In this document: positions 4,962-10,326 of the stretch, piece by piece | Layout: every line of letters begins with the position of its first letter | How positions within the stretch are numbered: position 1 is the stretch's first letter | DNA from: Aquabacterium sp. | GTDB lineage: Bacteria > Pseudomonadota > Gammaproteobacteria > Burkholderiales > Burkholderiaceae_C | Assembly (NCBI GenBank): GCA_030654555.1 | Contig: JAURXG010000261.1 | Coordinates: 1-10,326 of the forward strand | Direction: 5' to 3' | DNA length: 10,326 bases | Position numbers and translations under genes: made by a program | The notes under the pieces: model-generated | The model's input: only the letters and a program-made list of their open reading frames with translations | What the model was told of the DNA's origin: nothing | Databases searched by the model: none

Positions 4962-5552
4962 ATGCCCGGCACCACCTTGCAGGCAGGCCTTTTGAGCAAT
5001 CCATTCCATGTCCGCCGCGTGGCCGCCCTTGGCGCGCTGGTTCCCCTGCTGTTGGCCGGTGGAGGTTGTTCGATGCTGCCCCCGCTGCCGTCGCTGCAAT
5101 CCGGCGACAGTTTCCTCGGCGTGATCACCCCCTACCGCATGGACATCGTGCAGGGCAACGTGGTCACGCAGGAGCAGGCCGCGTTGATCAAGCCCGGCAT
5201 GAGCCGCGCCCAGGTGCGCGACATCCTCGGCTCGCCGATGCTGACCGATGTGTTCCATGCCGACCGCTGGGACTATGTGTTCACCATCAAGCGCCAGGGC
5301 ACCGAACCGCAGCGTCGCGACGTGGTGGCCTTCTTCAAGGGCGACCAGCTCGAGCGGCTGGAGGCGAAAGACCTGCCCACCGAGCGCGAGTTCGTCGCCG
5401 CCATCAGCCGGCCGATCGCAGCCAACCGCAAGGCGCCGATCGAGCTGACCGAAGAGCAGGTGAAGGCCCTGCCCAAGCCGCCCAAGGCCGAGCCCGAGCC
5501 CACGGTGCCGATGGGCGCCGTGCGCAGCTACCCGCCGCTGGAACCTTCATGA
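4962..5552 (+). CDS. bamE: Outer membrane assembly lipoprotein BamE (OmlA/SmpA)
   Basis: BamE is a lipoprotein of the BAM complex, which folds beta-barrel proteins into the outer membrane. From ATG 4962 the product has 197 residues. Residues 18-35 form a lipoprotein signal peptide (RRVAALGALVPLLLAGGG) and Cys36 is the lipidated residue. The BamE domain follows with ITPYRMDIVQGNVVT, IKPGMSRAQVRDILGSP and FHADRWDYVFTIKRQG (about 54-115). The tail is Pro/Glu-rich (LPKPPKAEPEP). Gly at -3 of the lipobox is unusual. The start is uncertain: ATG 4962 has no ribosome site, while TTG 4992 would give a compact signal peptide (SNPFHVRR...) with AGG 4 bases before it. GTG 4911 lies before the likely transcription start. 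Its stop overlaps the dapB start (ATGA), so the two are translationally coupled. Confidence 0.88.
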   Translation: MPGTTLQAGLLSNPFHVRRVAALGALVPLLLAGGGCSMLPPLPSLQSGDSFLGVITPYRMDIVQGNVVTQEQAALIKPGMSRAQVRDILGSPMLTDVFHADRWDYVFTIKRQGTEPQRRDVVAFFKGDQLERLEAKDLPTEREFVAAISRPIAANRKAPIELTEEQVKALPKPPKAEPEPTVPMGAVRSYPPLEPS

Positions 5553-6361
5553 CGGCCTCGCCGCTGCGCATCGCCGTCGCGGGGGCATCGGGCCGCATGG
5601 GGCGCATGCTGGTCGAGGCGGTGCTGGCCGCGCCCGATTGCGCGATGGCCGGCGCACTCGACGTCGCCGGCAGCCCGGCCCTCGGCCAGGACGCCGGCGC
5701 GTTTGCCGGCCAGCACACCGGCGTGGTGATCACCAGCGATCTGCGCACCGGCCTGGCGAATGCCCAGGTGCTGATCGACTTCACCCGGCCCGAAGGCACG
5801 CTGGCCCATCTGGCGGTGTGCCGCGCGCTGGGCGTCAAGGCGGTGATCGGCACCACCGGCTTCAGCGAGGCACAGAAGGCCGAGATCGCCGCGCACGCCG
5901 GCCACATCGCGCTGGTGATGGCGCCCAACATGAGCGTGGGCGTGAACGTGGTGCTCAAGCTGCTGGACCAGGCTGCACGCGCGCTGAACCAGGGCTACGA
6001 CATCGAGGTGATCGAGGCCCACCATCGCCACAAGGTGGACGCACCCAGCGGCACCGCGCTGCAGATGGGCGAGGTGCTGGCCGGCGCGCTGGGCCGCAAC
6101 CTGAAGGATTGCGCCGTGTTCGCCCGCGAAGGTGTCACCGGCGAGCGTGATCCGTCGAGCATCGGCTTTGCCACCATCCGCGGCGGCGACATCGTGGGCG
6201 ACCACACCGTGCTGTTTGCCGGCACCGGCGAGCGCATCGAGATCAGCCACAAGAGCAGCAGCCGCGCCGGCTACGCGCAGGGCAGCCTGCGTGCGGCGCG
6301 CTTCCTGGCCGGGCGCCCGAGCGGGCTGTTCAACATGAACGACGTGCTGGGCTTGGGCTGA
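5549..6361 (+). CDS. dapB: 4-hydroxy-tetrahydrodipicolinate reductase DapB
   Basis: DapB reduces 4-hydroxy-tetrahydrodipicolinate with NAD(P)H in the lysine/diaminopimelate pathway, in the cytoplasm. The 270-residue protein starts MTASPLRIAVAGASGRMGRML; GASGRMG at 12-18 is the Rossmann nucleotide-binding loop. VLIDFTRPEGT and VIGTTGFS follow, then APNMSVGVNV. The catalytic signature EAHHRHKVDAPSGTAL spans 156-171, with His158/His159 and Lys162 as the expected acid-base and substrate residues. The C-terminus GYAQGSLRAARFLAGRPSGLFNMNDVLGL is complete. The length matches the family. The ATG at 5549 overlaps the bamE stop codon by 4 bases. exbB follows after 15 bases with no terminator, so dapB sits inside one operon. 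No defects are seen. Confidence 0.97.
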   Translation: MTASPLRIAVAGASGRMGRMLVEAVLAAPDCAMAGALDVAGSPALGQDAGAFAGQHTGVVITSDLRTGLANAQVLIDFTRPEGTLAHLAVCRALGVKAVIGTTGFSEAQKAEIAAHAGHIALVMAPNMSVGVNVVLKLLDQAARALNQGYDIEVIEAHHRHKVDAPSGTALQMGEVLAGALGRNLKDCAVFAREGVTGERDPSSIGFATIRGGDIVGDHTVLFAGTGERIEISHKSSSRAGYAQGSLRAARFLAGRPSGLFNMNDVLGLG

Positions 6362-6376
6362 CATGCAAGGCAGCGC

Positions 6377-7039
6377 ATGCAGGGCCTGACGCAGTTCTGG
6401 GCCGAAAGCGATGCCATCGGCCGCACGGTGGTGGCGCTGCTGCTGGCGATGTCGGTCAGCGCCTGGGTGGTGATCGTCTGGAAGACCTGGGTACTGGGGC
6501 GCGCGCGGCGCGACATCGCACGCGCCGTACCCGCCTTCTGGGCCGCCGACACCCTCGATGCCGGCCGCACCCGGCTGGCGGCACTCGACCGTGAGCAGGT
6601 GCTGCTGCCGCTGCTGCAGGCCGGCACGCTGGTCGAGCCCACCGGCACGCTGGCCACGCGCGCGGCACTGGGCTCGCAGCTCACCCGGCGCCTGCGCGAG
6701 GCGCTGCATCGCAGCCTGGCGCACCTGCAGTTCGGCCAGGTGCTGCTGGCCTCGATCGGCAGCACCTCGCCCTTCATCGGCCTGTTCGGCACGGTGTGGG
6801 GCATCTACCACGCGCTGATCAGCATCGCCGCGGCCGGCGCGCTGACCATCGACAAGGTGGCCGGCCCGGTGGGCGAGGCGCTGGTGATGACCGCCGCCGG
6901 CCTGGCGGTGGCGATCCCGGCGGTGCTGGCCTACAACCTGTTCGGCAAGTGGGTGGCCGGCTGCGAGGCCGGGCTGGAAGGCTTTGCGCACGACCTGCGC
7001 GAGATGGCGCTCGACGGCGCGCCAGGCGCCGAGGTCTAG
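6377..7039 (+). CDS. exbB: MotA/TolQ/ExbB family proton channel subunit (ExbB-like)
   Basis: With ExbD, this inner-membrane protein forms a proton channel that energises TonB, or TolA in the TolQR version. It has 220 residues and three predicted membrane helices: about 16-40 (VVALLLAMSVSAWVVIVWKTWVL), 120-146 and 162-188. Between the first two lies a cytoplasmic helical part. The conserved channel motifs STSPFIGLFGTVWGIYHALISI and GPVGEALVMTAAGLAVAIPAVLAYN are intact. AAGG (6367-6370) lies 6 bases before the ATG. An out-of-frame ATG at 6363 is not used. exbD follows after 3 bases. No tonB or tolA gene is nearby, so ExbB is favoured over TolQ mainly by family resemblance. Fur next door suggests iron uptake, but that link is only positional. 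Confidence 0.87.
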   Translation: MQGLTQFWAESDAIGRTVVALLLAMSVSAWVVIVWKTWVLGRARRDIARAVPAFWAADTLDAGRTRLAALDREQVLLPLLQAGTLVEPTGTLATRAALGSQLTRRLREALHRSLAHLQFGQVLLASIGSTSPFIGLFGTVWGIYHALISIAAAGALTIDKVAGPVGEALVMTAAGLAVAIPAVLAYNLFGKWVAGCEAGLEGFAHDLREMALDGAPGAEV

Positions 7040-7042
7040 ACC

Positions 7043-7462
7043 ATGGCCTTCGGCCGGCTCGAGCGCGGTGGCGCCTCACAACCGATGAGCGACATCAACA
7101 TGACGCCGCTGATCGACGTGATGCTGGTGCTGCTGGTGATCTTCATCATCACCGCGCCGCTGATGAGCAGCAGCCTGCGGCTCGATCTGCCCAAGACCGC
7201 CGGCGCCAAGCCCACCGATGCCCCCACCTTCGTCACCGTGGCGGTCAACCCGCAGGGCCAGCTGTTCTGGGGCGACGAGGCGGTGAGCGGCGAACAGTTG
7301 AAGGCCCGCATCCGCGAGTCGGCCCAGCGCAACCCGGCCACCGAGGTGCAGCTGCGCGCCGACCAGCAGGTGCCCTACGGCCGCATCGCCGAGCTGATCG
7401 GTCTGGTGCAGGACGGCGGGCTGGTGCGCATCGGCTTCGTCACCGAACTGGCCGCTCGTTGA
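7043..7462 (+). CDS. exbD: ExbD/TolR family biopolymer transport protein (ExbD-like)
   Basis: ExbD is the partner of ExbB. It has one membrane helix carrying the proton-binding aspartate and a periplasmic domain that works on TonB. The product has 139 residues: a short cytoplasmic N-terminus, MSDINMTPLIDVMLVLLVIFIITAPLM at 15-41 with the key Asp25, then a periplasmic domain (FVTVAVNPQGQLFWGDEAVS, VQLRADQQVPYGRIAELIGLVQDGGLVRIGFVTEL). The length is near the usual 140 or so. It starts 3 bases after the exbB stop, so translation is probably coupled. The MBOAT gene starts 15 bases downstream with no terminator between. TolR is the alternative name, but no tolA, tolB or pal gene is present here. 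Confidence 0.9.
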   Translation: MAFGRLERGGASQPMSDINMTPLIDVMLVLLVIFIITAPLMSSSLRLDLPKTAGAKPTDAPTFVTVAVNPQGQLFWGDEAVSGEQLKARIRESAQRNPATEVQLRADQQVPYGRIAELIGLVQDGGLVRIGFVTELAAR

Positions 7463-7477
7463 CTTACGACCGGCCGC

Positions 7478-8941
7478 ATGCTCTTCACCACACCCACCTT
7501 CGTACTGCTGTTCCTGCCGCTGACCCTGCTTGGGTTTTACCTGATCGGGCGGCGATCGGCCCCAGGCGCTGCGCTGTGGCTGCTGCTGGCCTCGCTGCTG
7601 TTCTACAGCCACTGGCAGCCGGTGGACACCTGGCTGCTGCTGGGGTCGATAGCCGTGAACTTCGCGATCGGCCGCCGCATCTCGCTAGGCGGCATCGGCG
7701 CCAAGGCCTGGCTGGCCACGGGCGTGACTATCAACCTGGCGCTGTTGGCCTGCTTCAAGTACGCCGACTTTCTGGTGCGCAACGTGAACCTGCTGTCGGG
7801 GCAGCATTGGCCGCTGCCCGGTCTGCAGCTGCCGATCGGCATCTCGTTTTACAGCTTCACGCAGGTCGCGTTCCTGGTAGACGCCTACCGCCACAAGGTA
7901 AACGAGCCGGCGGCCGTGCACTACGGCCTGTTCGTCACCTACTTTCCGCACCTGGTGGCCGGCCCGGTGCTGCACCACGCACAGATGATGCCGCAGTTCG
8001 CAGACCCGGCCATCTACCGCGTGCAAGCCGGCAACCTGGTGGCGGGGCTGGGCATCTTCGCGATCGGGTTGTTCAAGAAGGTGGTGCTGGCCGACGGGAT
8101 CAGCCCCTATGCTGACGCGGTGTTCAACCCGGCTGATGCGGGCCAGTTACCCTCGGCCGGCGACGCTTGGCTGGGTGCCTCGGCCTATGCCTTGCAGCTG
8201 TATTTCGATTTCTCGGGCTATTCCGACATGGCGATCGGCCTGTCGTGGATGTTCAACGTCCGGCTGCCCTTCAACTTCGACTCGCCCTACCAGGCCGGCA
8301 ACATCAGCGACTTCTGGCGGCGCTGGCACATCTCGCTGTCGACCTTCCTGCGCGACTACCTCTACATCGCGCTGGGCGGCAACCGGCACGGCGCCGTGCG
8401 CCGCTACCTCAACCTGGCTACCACCATGGTGCTGGGCGGCCTGTGGCATGGCGCCAGTTGGACGTTCGTGGCCTGGGGTGCGCTGCATGGCTTGTACCTG
8501 ATGCTGCACCACGGCTTTCGGGCGGTCATCGGCCCAACCTGGCACGCCCGGATGGGCCGCTGGCGCGCCTGGCGCCTGCTGTCGTGGTCGATCACGATGC
8601 TGGCGGTGCTGGTGGCTTGGGTGCTGTTCCGCGCCACCACCTTCGACGGCGCGCTCAACATCCTGGCCGGCATGGCCGGCCAGGCCATAGCTGCACCGCC
8701 GCTGTTGTGGAATGCGGGGCTGTCGGTAGTCACCGGCACGCTGTGGTGCGGGGTGCTGGGCGCCATGGCCGCGTTGGCGCCCAACAGCAACCGCATCGGC
8801 GAGAGGCTGCTGGTCTGGTGCCGTGCGCACTCGGCCGCACGCGCCGCCCTGGCCGGCGCATTGTTGTCCGCGGTGGCGCTGCTGGTGTTGGTCAACGCCA
8901 CCCGGAGCAGCGTCAGTGCCTTCATCTACTTCAACTTCTGA
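7478..8941 (+). CDS. MBOAT family O-acyltransferase, AlgI-like
   Basis: This is an integral inner-membrane protein of 487 residues. AlgI-type MBOAT proteins pass acyl groups, usually acetyl, from the cytoplasm to a periplasmic partner that modifies alginate, cellulose, peptidoglycan or other polymers. Family blocks in order: LPIGISFYSFTQVAFLVDAYR (118-138), HLVAGPVLHHAQMMPQF (158-174), LQLYFDFSGYSDMAIG (239-254), FWRRWHISLSTFLRDYLYI (279-297, His284) and LGGLWHGASWTFVAWGALHG (319-338). His324 is the invariant catalytic histidine. The C-terminus SAFIYFNF resembles AlgI ends. It starts 15 bases after exbD, without a good ribosome site. It uses a few codons not seen in dapB or exbBD (TTA 8147, ATA 7649 and 8687, CTA 7685). 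The SGNH gene follows after 12 bases, so the two form a module. The acceptor polymer is unknown. Confidence 0.93.
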   Translation: MLFTTPTFVLLFLPLTLLGFYLIGRRSAPGAALWLLLASLLFYSHWQPVDTWLLLGSIAVNFAIGRRISLGGIGAKAWLATGVTINLALLACFKYADFLVRNVNLLSGQHWPLPGLQLPIGISFYSFTQVAFLVDAYRHKVNEPAAVHYGLFVTYFPHLVAGPVLHHAQMMPQFADPAIYRVQAGNLVAGLGIFAIGLFKKVVLADGISPYADAVFNPADAGQLPSAGDAWLGASAYALQLYFDFSGYSDMAIGLSWMFNVRLPFNFDSPYQAGNISDFWRRWHISLSTFLRDYLYIALGGNRHGAVRRYLNLATTMVLGGLWHGASWTFVAWGALHGLYLMLHHGFRAVIGPTWHARMGRWRAWRLLSWSITMLAVLVAWVLFRATTFDGALNILAGMAGQAIAAPPLLWNAGLSVVTGTLWCGVLGAMAALAPNSNRIGERLLVWCRAHSAARAALAGALLSAVALLVLVNATRSSVSAFIYFNF

Positions 8942-8953
8942 CGGCCCGCCGCC

Positions 8954-10033
8954 ATGCCCGCGCTGATGTTGAGACTGGTCGCTGGAGCCTGCTTGCTGGC
9001 GCTGCTGCTGGAAGGACTGTTCCGGCTGCTGCCCGTCTCCACCGCCACGGCCAGCAACTACTACAGCGACCCGATGATCCTGACCTACCCGGCCGGGCAC
9101 AGCTTCACGGTTTCGACCGGCTGGGACCTGCGCAATGCACAGCGCCTGCGGGTCAACAACGTGGGCTTCGCCGCCGACCTGGATTTCACGCCCGACCCGA
9201 AGGCCGTCGCGCTGATCGGTGACAGCCATGTCGAAGCCTCGGCGCTACCCGCCAAGCAGCGCCCGGCGGCGCAACTGGCCCAGTTGTTGCCGGCTGACCG
9301 CCGCGTCTTCGCGATGGGCTGCCCCGGCACCTCGCTGCTGGATTACGCCGAGCGCGTGCGCATGGCCGCGCAACGGTACGACGTGCGCGACATGGTCATC
9401 CTCGTGGATGTGGGCGATATCCGCCAATCCCTCTGCGGCTCTGGACAAATCAACGGCCCCTGCCTCGACCCGACCACCGGCCAGTCCCGTGTCGACCGCC
9501 TGCCCCCGCCGTCGACGCTCAAGCAATGGATGCGGCACTCGGCCCTGGCCCAGTACTTGTTCAGCCAGCTCAAGATCCGGCCCGACCGGCTGTGGCCCAC
9601 GTTGCGCGGGCTGCCGGCCACGCTGCTGCCCGGACAACGCACCGTGGTACACGCCGCTCCGGCGCGGGCGGAGCCCGCCGGTCCGGACAGTGCGATTCTG
9701 GACCGGATCGGCATCACCTTCTTCGAGCGCATCCGTCCATATGTGCGCGGCCGCCTGGTCATCGTCATCGACAAACCAGTGCCCGGGCGCGACACCGCCG
9801 GCCTGCCGATTGCCGACAGCGACCGCTTTGCGGCCCTGGCCCGGGCCGAGGGCGCCACGGTGGTCGACATGGCGCCCGCCTACGCGGCGCAGGCCCTGAA
9901 ATCAGCCCGGTCGATGGCCATCGGTCCCTACGACGGACACCACAACGCTCTGGGCGTGGCAGTGGTGGCGGGCACAGTTGCGCAGGCACTGCAATCGGCG
10001 CAGCCCTGGCCGGCAAGTCCGCCGGGTCGCTGA
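8954..10033 (+). CDS. Membrane-anchored SGNH hydrolase-like protein, partner of the MBOAT acyltransferase
   Basis: The protein has 359 residues. Residues 5-27 form one hydrophobic segment (MLRLVAGACLLALLLEGLFRLLP) that should anchor it in the inner membrane with the rest in the periplasm. The SGNH/GDSL block I is ALIGDSHVEASALP, with nucleophile Ser91 in GDSH. The C-terminal block is YDGHHNALG, giving Asp327 and His330 of a DxxH pair, so a catalytic triad is complete. MGCPGTSLLDY (121-131) probably carries the block II glycine, and VDVGDIRQS lies near 151. Cys161 and Cys170 could form a disulfide. The layout resembles AlgJ/AlgX or PatB-type acetyltransferases that take acetyl groups from an MBOAT partner, which matches its neighbour. 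A simple esterase role cannot be excluded. There is no clear ribosome site before the ATG, so coupling to the MBOAT gene is likely. Confidence 0.82.
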   Translation: MPALMLRLVAGACLLALLLEGLFRLLPVSTATASNYYSDPMILTYPAGHSFTVSTGWDLRNAQRLRVNNVGFAADLDFTPDPKAVALIGDSHVEASALPAKQRPAAQLAQLLPADRRVFAMGCPGTSLLDYAERVRMAAQRYDVRDMVILVDVGDIRQSLCGSGQINGPCLDPTTGQSRVDRLPPPSTLKQWMRHSALAQYLFSQLKIRPDRLWPTLRGLPATLLPGQRTVVHAAPARAEPAGPDSAILDRIGITFFERIRPYVRGRLVIVIDKPVPGRDTAGLPIADSDRFAALARAEGATVVDMAPAYAAQALKSARSMAIGPYDGHHNALGVAVVAGTVAQALQSAQPWPASPPGR

Positions 10034-10050
10034 GAGCGTGTCGCGCGTCG

Positions 10051-10070
10051 GCCTCGTCACGGCACGAGGC
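10051..10070. other. Perfect 7-bp hairpin between the SGNH gene and leuS
   Basis: GCCTCGT (10051-10057) and ACGAGGC (10064-10070) pair perfectly around a six-base loop. It lies 17 bases after the SGNH stop codon. No U tract follows, so it is not a standard terminator. It may stabilise the 3' end of the operon mRNA. Confidence 0.4.
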
Positions 10071-10103
10071 AGGGCGCAGGGCCGGCCCCGCAGTCTCGAT
10101 CCG

Positions 10104-10109
10104 TAGAAT
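10104..10109 (+). promoter_or_regulatory. -10 element of leuS, set only 6 bases from the start codon
   Basis: TAGAAT is followed by CGACGT and the leuS ATG at 10116. Polymerase normally starts about 7 bases after the -10, which would be the A of the ATG. No ribosome site is present. I see no good -35. The same TAGAATCGA string occurs at the bamE promoter (4916-4924). Confidence 0.5.
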
Positions 10110-10115
10110 CGACGT

Positions 10116-10326
10116 ATGAACGAGAAATACGCCCCCGCCGAGGTCGAAGCCGCTGCCCATGCCCATTGGGCGCAACCGCTGTGGAACGGCCATGACGCCT
10201 ACCGCGTGACCGAGGATCAGAGCAAGCCGAAGTTCTACGCCTGCTCGATGCTGCCCTACCCCAGCGGCAAGCTGCACATGGGCCATGTACGCAACTACAC
10301 CATCAATGACATGCTTGCGCGCTACC
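10116..10326 (+). CDS. leuS: Leucyl-tRNA synthetase, N-terminal part (cut by the window edge)
   Basis: LeuS charges tRNA-Leu with leucine in the cytoplasm. Seventy codons are visible, starting MNEKYAPAEVEAAAHAHWAQ. The class I synthetase HIGH motif is HMGH at 54-57 within MLPYPSGKLHMGHVRNYTI, which is diagnostic for LeuS. The full protein is usually about 860-880 residues, so over 90 percent lies beyond the right edge, including the KMSKS loop and the editing domain. The ATG at 10116 is the natural start for the family in this group and lies just 6 bases after a TAGAAT -10 element, with no ribosome site, so the mRNA may be leaderless. In related genomes leuS often follows exbD directly; here the MBOAT/SGNH pair stands between them. 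Confidence 0.97.
   Translation, partial: MNEKYAPAEVEAAAHAHWAQPLWNGHDAYRVTEDQSKPKFYACSMLPYPSGKLHMGHVRNYTINDMLARY

Overview
The window is about 10.3 kb of very GC-rich chromosome. Gene content and protein sequences point to a betaproteobacterium of the order Burkholderiales, probably near the Comamonadaceae or the Rubrivivax/Leptothrix-type genera. The main evidence is the order hpf-ptsN-hprK, then fur, bamE, dapB, exbB, exbD and leuS, together with family-typical protein starts. I cannot place it to genus.

Layout. Positions 1-2038 are read on the minus strand: the first 219 residues of a CorA Mg/Co channel (cut by the left edge), a stand-alone CheY-type receiver protein, and a regulator with an excisionase/MerR-type HTH in front of a receiver domain. 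A gene-free stretch (2039-2439) separates these from plus-strand hpf (ribosome hibernation). hpf ends at a textbook intrinsic terminator. A strong sigma-70 promoter then starts ptsN-hprK, the nitrogen-type PTS EIIA and HPr kinase/phosphorylase. fur runs towards hprK on the minus strand. From the fur/bamE divergent promoter region a tight plus-strand run follows: bamE-dapB-exbB-exbD, an AlgI-like MBOAT O-acyltransferase, and a membrane-anchored SGNH hydrolase-like protein. leuS begins at 10116 with its own -10 element and is cut by the right edge.

How the genes fit together. Most are housekeeping: ribosome dormancy, PTS-Ntr phosphosignalling, iron regulation, outer-membrane assembly, lysine/diaminopimelate synthesis, proton-driven TonB energisation and leucyl-tRNA charging. 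The accessory parts are the two receiver-domain proteins, which have no kinase in view, and the MBOAT/SGNH pair. That pair looks like a two-gene cell-surface O-acetylation module placed between exbD and leuS without any polysaccharide synthesis genes nearby.

I see no clear new defence or mobile system: no transposase, CRISPR array, tRNA or rRNA. The items most worth a second look are a possible three-way-junction RNA in the corA leader, the HTH-receiver regulator with nearby dyads, the orphan O-acetylation pair, the overlapping fur/bamE promoters, and a probably leaderless leuS. All RNA-structure and promoter claims come from reading by eye and are inferences.
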